DNA of 64,000 nucleotides from Abelmoschus esculentus (GCA_035048815.1 JAUCBN010000037.1:13172001-13236000); one strand, 5' to 3'; shown: positions 48,580 through 60,572, counted from the first letter of the stretch. The notes: generated by a model from the letters alone, not told the origin. Numbers and translations are program-made.

Positions 48580-48900
48580 GATTTATGGCAACTATCATAC
48601 CATCATATCAATCTCAAACTCAAGCACATCATATCAATATCAAACATGTCATATTTCAAGTAAATAAATCAACTTAGTTAGAATATAAATAGATTTATGG
48701 TAACTATCATATCATCATATTAATTCAAACTCATACACAACATATCAATCTCAAACATGTCACATTTCAAGTAAGTAAATCAATTGAGCCACAATATAAA
48801 TAGCTTCATAGAAACTATCATATCATCATATGAATTCAAACTTATACACAACATATCAATCTTATACACATCAATCTCAGTCAATCAATTCAATTTATCC
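48580..48900 (+). repeat. Tandem repeat, about 120-bp unit, nearly three copies
   Basis: Each unit has ACTATCATATCATCATAT, TCAAACTCATACACA, CATATCAATCTCAAACATG and TTCAAGTAAGTAAATCAA. Confidence 0.8.
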
Positions 48901-50282
48901 ATAATACAAATAGCTTACCAAAACAATTTCATACTAAACTATGTTTCATGTTTTGTTTCGCTAAATTATAACAACCCATTCTTCCCCTTATAAAATCAAT
49001 TATCATTAGTAATTAATTTCATTTCATGTATAATTTATCATGTAAAAAATAAACATGTTATTTGGTTAGGAGATAATTCTTCTAACACTAAATTAAAAGC
49101 TACACTCACAATGCTCCAAACATTATTGTCTTGGATGAATCCTTTTATCTTTTTTTGCAAGCTCAATCCTCCTCAATTTCTCACTATAAATCTCCTTTGA
49201 ATCCTCAGAAAAACATATAATAATCATTAGAATTTAATTAAAGTAAAGTAAATCACGCTCTTATGTGCATAAACATGTTATTCATGAAACTCCCTAATTT
49301 AGGAAGTTTGTGTAACGTTTATTAAAATAGTCATATCTTTTAATCCGTACGTCAGAATTTTGATTACTTTATATAGTTTTAAAGCTAATGAAATTCTATA
49401 TAAAACCATTTAAGACTTGTATTTTATTTCTTAGTTAATTTATACAGTCTTTAACTTCTTTATATGGTATTTTTAGTTTCAAGACAACTTTTTACTACTA
49501 AACTTAATTCATTTTCAAATTCCATTACGCATATCCAAATTCAATTCTGTTCTCTCAATGAAAATAGGCATATTAAAGATTAATCCATACAAATTTTAGT
49601 CCTAAATTTCATGTACATCATTCTTGGAGAATTTTTAAAGTTGTTGTCCAGAATAATACTGTTTTGGACAGATTATACCAACTTGCTTTCTAATCTTTAT
49701 TTTATCAATCTATCATCATATTCATTTATTAACATTTCAATTCACTATTAAACTCAATTTTTAGCATATTTCTCCATTAGAAATATTACTTGATACTCAA
49801 AGTGTTATCTATCATGACATCAAATTTGCATACAATTTTTTTATATATTTTTCATTCAATTTCTAGCACGGTCTTTATTTAATTTAAGCTTCATTAAACT
49901 ATTAACATTATCCCTGTATTTTCATCAAGTTCCAGCATTGATTTGACTCAATTTAACCCTTGTAATTTGCTATTTCTATCAAAGCAATCCCTAAATTCAC
50001 GTAGTACTTAATTCCTTAACAATTCAATGGAACAATTACATAACTTACTGTAGAAACCCTTTTTTCTTAAGTGTAAAAAAGTCACTAAATTGAGAAATTT
50101 AAAATTAGGGTTTAGGTTTGAAAATAGGGGAATTAGGGTTATAGTTTGGAAAAAGGAATTGGGGTCAAAAATAGAAATCTAGGGTTTAATTGAAAATTGA
50201 GGAATTTGAAATTTAAACCTAAAAATTGGGGATTAGGTTTTAAAATTAAAAAAGAAAATTTGAAATTAGGGTTTAAAAAAAG
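48901..50282. other. Intergenic/decayed repeat DNA
   Basis: No gene is seen. 50090-50280 has repeated TTAGGGTTT/GGGGATTAGG-like words but no ordered tandem. Some of this may be LTR DNA continuing from the tandem repeats to the left. Confidence 0.35.
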
Positions 50283-50580
50283 GTTAGAGTCGCCACCGTT
50301 CATTTTTGGTAGACCGGACACCGTAAAAACCAAAGATTCGAATAAAGTAGGGTCCGAGAGTCGGTTACGATTAAAAACGAGATTAGCGTTTAAAACCGCC
50401 CAAAAATTGGCACCTTTATCAAATTATTGCTTAATTAATTTTGGATTTTTCGGTTTAAAGTGGCATTTAAATCAAGGTTTGTTTAAAGATTTGAATTTAT
50501 TTTAATTTTACTGTGTCTTTATCCAAAGGTAAACGCATACACTGCCACCACTATGTTTGGTGTCGGGCCCGTTACAACCG
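50283..50580 (-). mobile_element. Tat/Ogre-type LTR end with PBS, reverse orientation
   Basis: On the minus strand: CGTAACCGACTCTCGGACCC, then GGTGTCCGGTC, then GGTGGCGACTCTAACC. The last part is the conserved TGGCGACTC primer-binding site, just after the LTR end in Tat/Ogre gypsy elements. LTR DNA continues toward higher coordinates. The limits are approximate. Confidence 0.6.
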
Positions 50581-52394
50581 AATAAAGACGTAATTATTAG
50601 GTTCATTAATTAATGAGGTGTGATCTTAAGCAAAAATGATATAAACAATATATAAGAATAAATGTATAAACACATGACATGATAATGTAAATACATGGAA
50701 CAAGATAAATAAACAAAATGTTATGCACAAAATCATATGATATACTTAGCAAAATATATGATGAAATTATATATAAAAAAAATATGTAAACAGTAAATGC
50801 ATAAATAAAATAAAACATGCATGACAAAAATACATATAAGGCATAAATAAACAAAAATATACAAAAATATATGTACATGAATAATGATAAAAATAAAATG
50901 CAAATGATCAAACAAAATAAAAGCATGGTATAAATTACATGAAGTATAAATTAAACATGTTAAAAAGACTTAAAGGAAACAAAATAAAAAGGAAATAAAG
51001 GAAAAAGTTTCTGGAAGAGGACTTAAAAGAAAGAAAAATAAAGGTTTTAGACCAAATCAGATAAAAAAGATTTTGATGATATAATCCAGTGACTGAATCG
51101 AAAATATTCGAAAACATCGAAGCCCTTAACACGCTATTACGAAACGAGGAAGGGATTAAAATTAAGCATGAGAACACGGAGGGACTCAAGGGAAATAAAA
51201 TCAATTTTAAAAGGGGTTATAATCGAATTTGGTAACTAAATTAAAAAAAACAAAGTAAAAGAGACTGCGGAGAGAATTTTTCCCACACAGAGGGTTTTAC
51301 GTTGTTATAAAACCATTTTAAAATTTATAAGGGACTATAAAACTCAAAAAAAAAAATTAATTCCAACCTTCTTCCTCATTTCTCTCATCCTAAAACAAAT
51401 AAAACCCCATATTTCTCTCAACCGTTCTTCATCATACCCAGAAAAATATGAACATTCAACATGTTCATCTTGTTTTCCAGAAAACACCACCGTGAACCAT
51501 CACGCCGGCCACCGCGAGTTTAAAAAACCACTAAAAAGACCTCCTTTCGAAAGCAAAAATGAAAAACAACCACTCTTTTTTCTTTTTGAAATCAAAACCC
51601 GAATCAAAAAACAGATATGAACCCCTCTTTTCGGTTCGAAGAGAAGAAAAAGGGAAAGGGCTTCCTTCTCCATGGGCTCACCACCGAAGGCTCATAGCCT
51701 TTTAATTAATGTATTTATTTGTTTAATTTATACGTTTGATTGCTTTTTAAATTCATATAGAATATTTTGTTTAGGATGACACTAAATTTACATTTAGACA
51801 ATTAAATTAGAGAATGATTATTTTCTTAATTAATTAAAATATAAATAGGAAGATAATTGTAGTAAAGATGACATGTTTAATCATATACCTCGGATACACT
51901 AAGTGGTTAGTGTTTTGACGTATCATGATGTTGACCAAGAGTGTACTTTGATATCGTATTCAATGTGTCATATAAATTTAGAAAATGATAAATCATTTAA
52001 TGTTAGAATTAGATAAATTAATTAGGCAAATAACTAGTAACGTTAATAGTATTATTAATTTTATTAAGTGTCGAAATGATAGTGTTCAATTATTTGATGT
52101 TATCATAATACACTTGAAGAATTATTAATTTAATAGGATTTTAAATATTTAATTAATGGAGCCTTATAGGTTTGACAAGATAATAACCAGTCATGCATTC
52201 AAACCATCTGAAATAGAATTTATATTTCTTAAAATATGAGTCAAGGTTTCCTATTATAGGACGTCTTATTCAAACTCGTATTTAAAAGAAATATACTTTC
52301 TTATCCAAAAGGATATTCTCATTCGAACGATATTCATCTGACAATAACGAACTAAATTAATATTATTATTCGAAATGTTAAAATGCTACATGTA
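50581..52394. other. Decayed LTR-type DNA between two Tat/Ogre ends
   Basis: No coding domain is seen. 50606-50926 gives a low-complexity minus-strand ORF (Tyr/Ile/Phe-rich) that I reject. 51280-51700 is GC-richer with a leader-like look. It probably contains the U3 parts of the two inverted LTRs. Confidence 0.35.
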
Positions 52395-52550
52395 ATTAAT
52401 AAGGTACCAATCTCGAGCGCTTGTAAGGGTCGTCCTTACGCGTAATCGACTCCCGAACCCAAATATTTTAAAAAGAGAATCTCTGGTTCGTTTTAGGGTG
52501 TCTGACTTACCTAAGTGGATGATAGCGATTCCAATTCATTTTTAAAATTA
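52395..52550 (+). mobile_element. Tat/Ogre-type LTR end with decayed PBS, forward orientation
   Basis: CTCGAGCGCTTGTAAGGGTCGTCCTTACGCGTAATCGACTCCCGAACCC, then TTAGGGTGTCTGACTTACC and AGTGGATGATAGCGATTCC. It is the same block order as at 50283 but opposite in orientation. TGGCGACTCC has become TAGCGATTCC, as expected from C-to-T decay. Confidence 0.6.
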
Positions 52551-53930
52551 AAATAATACGTGTTTTTAATAAAATTTCGGTTTTCATAATTACTAATTAA
52601 AAACAATGAAATTTGATTTTCTGGAATTCAATCATCAGACTATTTTTACAAATTCAATTTAAATATGGTCATGATATTCGTATTTTTTATTTTATTTTTC
52701 ATTAATTTTTAGTATAATAAAATCTCCGCTAAGGAGACGTACAAGACAGCCATTTATAAGGAGTGATTGTCATGTGTAATAGTCACTTTCATTTCTTCAT
52801 TTTGCATGCAAACATTCAAGTTTCAATTGATTATATTTTTATTTTTTTAAATTTGGTCGTTAAACTTTTAATTCTTTTTATTTAGTTACTAATTTCAAGA
52901 TTTCTTTAAGTTTTTTTTTAAATTGATTTTAAATTTAATTTTTCAGTTTAATCCTGAATACAATGAGTATCTCTTCTTTTAGTTTGGTACTTTAATTTAT
53001 TATTTATAACATTTAATACTTTAATGATAAAATGACATATTATTTTTGTTTTTAATTTGATCTTAATTCTTTCATTATTTAATTTCATTGACTTGTTTAT
53101 TCAATTGACTCTAATTGTGTCTAAAATTTTAAATATAATTTCTCAATAAATATTTTTCTTTTAAAACTCTTGACCCGATTTTAGGGATATTACAACTAAT
53201 TGGAAAACCGGGTTGTCACAAAACGACTAAGCTAGGCTAAAAAAATTATAATATTTTCAGAAATATAATCTTTAATATAAGGTGTATTATCACCTCAAAA
53301 TTAATTAAAATACTACTAAAATAAATTTAAAATCATTTTTTATAAAATTATATTTTTTTTATTTAGCTAATAATGATTACATTAATATCTATTCTAAAAA
53401 TAATCTCAACTATTTGACATTAATCGTTCAATCACATTTTACTGCAATTATTGATGCTCAATCACATTGATCGCTCAATCACATTTTGTTGCAATTTTAT
53501 TTGACAATAACTATTAAGATTTAAATTTATTAGTTAGGTTACAAAACATCTCTAATTATCTTGAAATGTAATTAAAAATGAATATTAAACTAGAATTATT
53601 TTTTATTTTATTTTAAAATAAAAATAATAATTAAATATTTTTTTAATTTATAGTAAAAGATTATAAAAATTAAATTTAAATTTTTTATTTATGATAAAAT
53701 ATAATTTTTCAATAATATTTAATTAATTGACATGTATTTAAATAATTTATTTTACATATAATTAATTTTTAGAATGATCTAGTATATTTTTATAAAAATA
53801 AATAATTATTTTTTAATCCAAAGAAATTGAAAATAATAATTTTAGATTTATTTTATTAATATTTTTATTTAATTTTGATGTAATAATAAATTTTAAATTT
53901 AAGATTAAATTTTGTGAATACATAAAAAAT
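52551..53930. other. AT-rich intergenic/old LTR DNA
   Basis: A GGGATATTACAA end-like stretch near 53190 may be another LTR end. Otherwise nothing is seen. Confidence 0.35.
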
Positions 53931-54050
53931 TAATTTAACTTAGTGGTTAAACATACTACTTTTGGTGTAAGGTTTTCCTGGTTCAAGCCTTCACAGAGGT
54001 AGTTTTTCTTTTAAGATTGGAAAAGTATAACATAAATATTAATTTGGATA
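53931..54050 (+). mobile_element. SINE-like tRNA-derived fragment
   Basis: TTAACTTAGTGGTTAAACAT (A-box-like) and, 30 bp later, TGGTTCAAGCCTTC (B box, GGTTCAANCC) are at tRNA spacing. A T-rich tail follows. It does not fold as an intact tRNA. Confidence 0.45.
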
Positions 54051-54407
54051 AAATTTATTCAAATCCTGACACACTATAAATTCATTATAACATTTTTGTC
54101 TAAGAGATTTTTCTTTGATTCATTCAAAATCAATGATCGAAAAAACACACACTATGTAATTCTTAACAAGAAGAGATGTGATATGAAAATTTTGAAAAAG
54201 GTGTCAATTCAATATCAACTATAAATTTTTTAATGATCAGGTGATTAAAACATGATAGATGATTTTAAAAAAATTAGTTGAATGATCAAAATAGATTTTT
54301 TTTTTACTGATTATCCATATCTTTTTCCCAAAATTCAAATAAAATGAATTTGATTGCCGATACTAAATTAAACAAATTAAATTTTTTTCTTAACCAAACA
54401 AAAAATG
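54051..54407. other. AT-rich intergenic, nothing seen
   Basis: No feature was recognised before the solo LTR. Confidence 0.5.
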
Positions 54408-57400
54408 TGTAACGCCCCAAAATTGGGCTTATAAGATAGTAGGTTGGTTTAGTCGGTTAAGCTTGGTTCGAGATTAAATTCTTAAAAATTGATTTTTAAT
54501 CAAAAAAATTTATGAAAAAAAATTCTAAATCCTAATTAAGTATATATTTGACTGTGGTCAACTCAATTTCGAAAATTGATCATTGAATCCCTAAGATTTT
54601 TAAATTAGTTACTATTTTGTAAAATTTGAAAACTTGAGAACAATTTTATAAACTAAGTCAAAATTTTTAATCTTTAATGGGCTTTGATCCAATGTTAATT
54701 TTAGTTGAACTAACCTTCCATGTTCTTATTTAATTAAATCATAACCCAAGTTTTAAAACAGAAAACCCAAATACCTTTAATAAAAACCTATAAACCTGAT
54801 TTTATATCAAAACCTAAACCCATATTTTATTATTTTTCTTTTCCCTCTTTAAAAGACAAAGAAAATCCGTCTTTTCAAGGTAAACTCGTTTTCTTTTCAA
54901 TTATTTTCGTTTAGGATTAATTTTTCAAGTTTTCTTCTTCAAAAACCATGGAAGTTGGTTGGGTCAGAATTGTAGGTAAGAATCATTAAATCTATGATTT
55001 CAAAACGTTCTTTACTGAAATTTCCAAGTTATTAGATTGGTAAAAACGTTTTTACTCTTCTAGTTTAAGAAAATTCGGTTTTTGATCAAAACCTATAATT
55101 TTCGTTCAAGGATTTTTACTCACTGTTTTTGTATCCTAAATGGATGATTTTTAATGTTTTAGGATGTTTATAAAGTTTTTTTAAAATCCCTAATCCCGGA
55201 CTAAAGGTTTAGGAGAAGTTTGGTTGGTTTCAGAAAGTTTTCGGTCAAGGTTTTACTAGGTTTTAAGGGATGTTGTGTGGAAGTCCGACTTGGGGTTTAT
55301 TGTGTGCGATTAGGAGCACTAAATCCTTTTTTTCTTTTAACGCTTAAACAGGAAAAGAAGTGGGTGATCATGTTTGAAACAGTTTCATTTTGGTTCGGTG
55401 GCTTGTTGCACAAGAAATCGGTTTTTGGTGAGTGGATTTGAGAGTGGGCGGCTACGAAATTTTTTTACTTTGTTTAAAATGGTTTGGGAGCGTAGGGATG
55501 GTGTAAGAAACCTCTTTATACTCTGAGTTTTCATTTGCTCTCGTAAATTGGTTTTTCCATAATATGATTATTTTACTATGTTTTTGACATGCTCGTATTA
55601 TATTGGTACATATGTGATTATGTACGTGTTAGAATGCTCTCGTTACTATTTTAAGTTGGTTTTAAATGTTTCTATGTTTTGATTTTTGAGACATGTTAAA
55701 AAGAGATTTTGTCGATTTTTGCATGTAAGCATGAGAAAGTTGGATACTAATGTTTTACCTACTGTTTTTAAATAAGAACTTGAGCATTTATTCTATTTTG
55801 TGTTGGATATTGAGATGATGTTATAGGGATAAGTTGATCGATCGATAGGATGTTAGTGCACTCTTTATATATTTATGAAAATTCTTATACGTGAGTAAAT
55901 TCCTTAGCGATGCATTAGAGTTATTGCTTGAACTTTTATATATGTATTGTATTGCATTTGAGCGTAGCTTATCCCGAAAACTAAGGTGGAAAACATGTTT
56001 GGAATTGATTCCATTTGTGTGCATGAGATAGACTCGTGCATAGTATGAGTAGGTAATAGAGCCCTCATACGTGGTATGGTGACGGTTTAGTCCCATACGT
56101 AGCATGATTCGACTTTTATGTCTTCATGCGAGTATCCGTTTATCCCAACGACTAGAAATAGACTAATCAGATCACTAATACCATCACGTGAAAACGCAAG
56201 TGTTAAATTTATGTTAATTTTAATTGCAAATTGAGTTGCGTGAGTTTGACTTGTTTTCAAACGATTTATAAAGCCTTACTAATGAAGCATTTAAGTCTTG
56301 AGTTTTTTGGATTTGTTCCACGTGATAAAACACTTGCCGAATTTTTATACTTGGCGACATTTTTGGCCACGTGTGACTGTTTTAAGAGCATGAACTGATT
56401 TTCTCATATAAATTTTTAGTATATTATGGGTTGCATTACAAGTTGTTTAAACTAGTTTTATACATCCCTCACTAAGCAATTGCTTAACCATTCTCTTCTC
56501 CTTGCAATGTAGAGAAATAAGTGAGACTCTCGTCCGAAAAAGCAAGGAGTGCCATATTTTACGCTTTGATACATTACAGATGAAGTATTTTATTTTTCAA
56601 TTAAACCTTAAGTATCAGAGAGCAATGGAGCTAGAGACCTTATGCTATTTATGATTTGTTGATGAATGATGATATTTTGAGAACCTTGAATATGCTATTG
56701 AATCCATGAATTTCTGAGTTTAGACATGCTTATCTATTTCTTATGGAATTAATAAAGTACATTGTTTGATTCCCACATGCTTCTATGATTATTTATGTTA
56801 TTACTTGGTATGTTTGGATGTTTTCATATGTTGTATGATACTCATATGAATTAGGAGGTATTGCATCTAGAGAACTTGTTGATACATGTGTTTCATGGCC
56901 TTTTAGGTGAAATTATGCATTTAGACTTTGTTGGGTACGTTTAGACTTGAAACCAGAGTCATCTGTATTTTTTGGGTAGAGGGTTTCGATACCACCTCAT
57001 AGGGTATCGATACCCAGGTAAAAAATGAACGATTTCTTGAAAATTAGGCTTGGGTATCGAAACCACGTGAATTGGTTTCGAAACCGTAATGCAAATTTGA
57101 GCAGGCATATCGATATGCTCGTCCCGAGTTCCAAAACCAAGTTTTACAGATTCAAATCGTATTAGAATGGGGATCAAGCTGTATCGAAACGCGGGCTTAT
57201 CTCGCGGGTCACCATTTGAGTAATCGAAGGCGTATCGAAACACTTGTGTACCGTTTCAATACCTACTTTAATTTTTCAATGGTATCAAAACAGTGCAAGA
57301 GGTTTCGATACCCCTGGCAGTTAATGTCGTTTAGATGCTGAAATAAACTTTGAAACTTCACATTTTTGTTCCAAAACTTAGGGAATGCAATTAGTTGACT

Positions 57401-57736
57401 TTTAGATATTAATTTAAGCTGAAAATTCACGTGCAAATATGAAATATACTTAATTAAGGATTGGTAACTTTAATTCCATAATTAGTACTTAAATCCTGGG
57501 AAATTACAATTAGGTCCTTAAAACTTAAACGGTTAAAATTAGGACTTGTTTCTATTTAGATTCCGCTGCAATTAAACTCAGTCCTAACATGAACATGTAG
57601 GATATAATTAAAGAATATAGATAGGATAAAAAAAATTTAGGGTCGTTTATCGGGGAGAGTCTCCAGATTAGCCTTGGTATTCTCCGTGCAGCTTGTTCGA
57701 GTCGGGTGGCGTCTAGACTGGTTCAAGGGGGTTACA
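54408..57736 (+). mobile_element. Solo LTR, Tekay-type family, TSD AAATG/AAATA
   Basis: It starts TGTAACGCCCCAAAATTGGG and ends CAAGGGGGTTACA, with flanks AAATG and AAATA (one mismatch). The length is 3,329 bp. Starts, middle and ends align with the solo LTR at 42725-46034. It differs by carrying a block of about 400 bp (about 56945-57375) with TATCGATA palindromes that the other copy lacks. There is no internal domain. Confidence 0.9.
56985..57312. repeat. TATCGATA palindrome cluster V (solo LTR)
   Basis: It has GGGTATCGATACCC, GGTTTCGATACCACC, GGTATCGAAACCACG, GGTTTCGAAACCG, CATATCGATATG and further variants. The place aligns with a cluster-free site near 45630 in the sister LTR. Confidence 0.88.
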
Positions 57737-57964
57737 AAATAAATTAAATTTTTTCTTTTTAATTATGAAATAAAATTTATCGGATTGATTTATTTTATAT
57801 TTTTTTTTATTTGATGAGATATTTATTATTTATATAACTCAAGAAAAAATATTTTTGGATTTAAACAAGATTATAAAAATATTTTAAAATTCAAAGTACT
57901 TGAAAAATATGATTAAAACTTTTTTTAAAGTGGTTTTTATTCAAAAATATATTTTCAAATGCAT

Positions 57965-58765
57965 TTAAAAGTAAAATATAAGCCTTCAATACTGGTAAGA
58001 TACTCTCAGTATCCATAGATGTTGTTCGTACCGGTACAATAATCTCCTATACCAATACGTTTTTGTTTAAGATTTCAGAGAGCAATTTGTGTACCGATAA
58101 GGAAACTTCAGTACCAATATGAATGTGTCGTTTATCCATACATTCTACATTTATGTACAATGGTCTTTTCTTGTTTTAGTACGTAACGATACTCAGTTTT
58201 GAGTATCAATACTCAAGGTTGTAAAAATGCATTTATGGCTAAAATTAAAGTACTAATGGTTATATTTTATCCCAATGACTATAAACAAATAATTTTTCAT
58301 TCTACACCATAAATACAAGCTTGAACACTTGATGAAAAAGAGGATGGACACCCAAGTTTAAAGATTAAAAGAGTAGAGTTTTTTATTGTATATTTTGTTT
58401 TATCTTTTGTAATTTTTTAGTCCAATCCTAATGAGCTAAATTGTGTAAATACCCACTTAGAGAGATAATTAGTTTATATTGTCAAGATGTCCTAATTGAG
58501 GGATATATTCTAGTTGAGCCAAAAAATGGGAGGATTCATTTTTATCCCGTGAAAAGATAAGGTGTAAAGATAGCCTTAAAAAAGGAATTCATAGTAGTAA
58601 ATTGAGAAATCCTTAGTGAAGATGTTAAGGTAGTGTATGTAGACCTTGGTTGGAAAGGTCGAATCACTCTAAAATTGATCATATCAAAATTTTCATTTTT
58701 TTGTCAATTTTTGTTTTCCAATTTCACAAGAAATCTTTATAATTTTCATCGACGACATACAATTG
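57965..58765 (+). mobile_element. Decayed SIRE-like LTR
   Basis: Forward orientation. It has a GTACCGGTACA-type cluster, then a TTTTGTAATTTTTTAG stretch, then GTTAAGGTAGTGTATGTAGACCTTGG, which matches the GCTAAGGTAGTGGATGTAGAGCTTG block of the SIRE LTR near 5267. The ends are not clear. Confidence 0.55.
57990..58220. repeat. Palindrome cluster VI (GTACCGGTAC variant)
   Basis: GTACCGGTACA, AGTATCAATACTC, AGTACCAATATG, TACTGGTAAGATAC and similar motifs occur. It is a drifted form of the GTATCGATAC motif family. Confidence 0.5.
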
Positions 58766-59190
58766 AAGTATTTCAAGCTTATCGATATTTAATTTCATAT
58801 TTTTATTAATTTAATTAAACAAGTATAAACAATTTATAATTTAATCGATTTAAATATTTGGCTTAACCGTAAGAAAAGCAATCAAGCTATACCTTTCTTT
58901 TTCTAAATAAGTGTCTAAATTACTTTTTGAGTTTAATTTTATAAAAAAATCCCAAAAATCCTTAAAAATACCTAAAATCCTAATCTAAATCCTTAAATTC
59001 CTTTCACATGACTGACGTTTCAACCGTTGTCTATACTCTTGCCTTCATCAAACCTTCATGAATAAAATTTTATCATCCCATCGTTAAAAATCAATGAATG
59101 ATTGTCGATGAACATCCATCAATAAAAAAAGTGACTGAGTTTTAACTATCGACTAAAGGATAAAGATGTCAAATATTTAACTACCGATAT
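58766..59190. other. AT-rich intergenic, nothing seen
   Basis: No gene or element end was recognised. Confidence 0.5.
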
Positions 59191-59195
59191 GTAAG

Positions 59196-59889
59196 TGTCA
59201 CGTCCCGCACATTGAGGTCCGTGACAATCGTACACAAGTCCGACAACAAGGTTCCATCGGGCTTGCCAAGACCACTAGACTTGGCCCAACACTTGTTGAA
59301 TGCTAGAGAGCCCGATTCGAATAAGGCAAGAGACAACTTATCAGATAAATATAAGGAATAATCTTACCATATCGGGAGAGATCAACTATCTAGGGAAACT
59401 TTCCTATGAATTGATGTAATTTGATAGAAATTGATAGAACTTCCTTAGATAGGTGATTTTGTATTTAATTTGGGCTAATCCTGGCCATCCATGTAAATCG
59501 ATCCTGACCATTAATTGAGTGAGAGCTCAACTATAAGTAGAGAGCTCTCCCTCATTTGTACTCACCTAACAATTCCATCCATCCTCTCTGAGGAGAGTGA
59601 TAAAAAGCTCTGGCATTTACTCTAGTTCTTCTTTTGTTCTTTCCTTAGCTTTTCGTTCTTGTTGCCTCTTGAGTGGCTAAGAGTAGACACCCTAGTGCTA
59701 TTAAACTTTCGCATCCATCGAAGCCTTGAGGGATTCTCTAGGCCTTTGTCAAGTTAGAGTTCTCGCAAGGCTAGTTGAAGGCTGACTTAGTCGTTGAGAT
59801 CGGGCCAAGTAGCGTCACGAAGCATCTAAGACCGCACGTTCCGGAAGAGTAGCCGAGTTCTACGGATGTGAAACTCTACGGACGTGACA
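59196..59889 (+). mobile_element. Short solo LTR, TSD TAAG
   Basis: It starts TGTCACGTCC and ends GGACGTGACA, a good terminal inversion. TAAG lies directly on both sides (59192-59195 and 59890-59893), a 4-bp TSD. The length is 694 bp. TATAAGTA at 59532-59539 is a likely promoter, followed by a C/T-rich leader. GC content is higher than its surroundings. No internal domain is present, so it is a solo LTR. The superfamily is not clear. Confidence 0.85.
59532..59539 (+). promoter_or_regulatory. TATA box of the short solo LTR
   Basis: TATAAGTA lies centrally in the LTR, just before GAGAGCTCTCC and a pyrimidine-rich leader. It could drive rightward transcription towards the ATL gene about 1 kb away. 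This is inferred only. Confidence 0.45.
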
Positions 59890-59893
59890 TAAG

Positions 59894-60572
59894 GATACCA
59901 GATAATAGGATAGAAGTGATTTAAGAGTTTGAAAAAAAAGGTAAAACATTGAGATTAAAAAAAATTAAAATCATAGTTTAAAAAAATATTTTTTTATAAA
60001 ATGGTCACATGTCATGTTCTGATTGGATGATTAATTTTTTAAATAATCGACGAAAAAACCTTATTTGAGTAACATAATAAAATATCAGACAATTATTTGA
60101 CCCAAAAAATAATCCAACTAGAAGAAATATTTAATTTAAACTTGTTTTACGGTTAATTTTAAATTTTTAAAATTAATAATTGAATTAAACAAAACTTTTA
60201 AATCAAATAAACAAAACAAAACCTTTGTGAAAGACCATGGACCTCCCTGGCGTAGTCTAATTATTTTGTGTCTGATTCCCGGTTCCAGCACATTGATTGA
60301 AAAGCACATGTGTGCCTGTCCTAGCCTGCACTGAATTGAGTTCTCCTTCTTTCAAGTAATCAAAATCTTTGGCTTTAGCTCCTTAACCCCACCTCCACAT
60401 TATCCCCAGTATCTTGCTACTTCCCTTCAAGTCCCTTGTCTCTTTCCCACTCAAATCACCCTTTTAATTCTTTCTCAAGACATTGCTTATGTTATACTAC
60501 TTGTGATTCAGCTCATGATCTAGTTTTATTCATCTTTCCAATAGGCCACTCACTTGGGCTCATGTTTTGCTT
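59894..60572 (+). other. Upstream region of the ATL gene
   Basis: 59900-60220 is AT-rich and empty. 60230-60572 is richer in C and T and probably the 5' untranslated leader and promoter. I could not choose one TATA box. Confidence 0.4.

Noticed and set aside
47760..48900. CRISPR-like array
   Set aside because: Units are directly adjacent, long and diverged with no constant repeat/unique spacer pattern, and the DNA is plant nuclear.
50606..51204. Minus-strand ORFs of 60-106 codons resembling membrane proteins
   Set aside because: Phe/Ile/Tyr-rich translation of A-rich repeat DNA, overlapping in two frames, no start context or homology.
53931..54010. A tRNA gene
   Set aside because: A- and B-box-like motifs exist, but no acceptor stem or full cloverleaf can be formed; treated as SINE-like.
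56959..57243. 94-codon minus-strand ORF
   Set aside because: It covers the palindrome cluster of the Tekay-type solo LTR; same repeat artefact.
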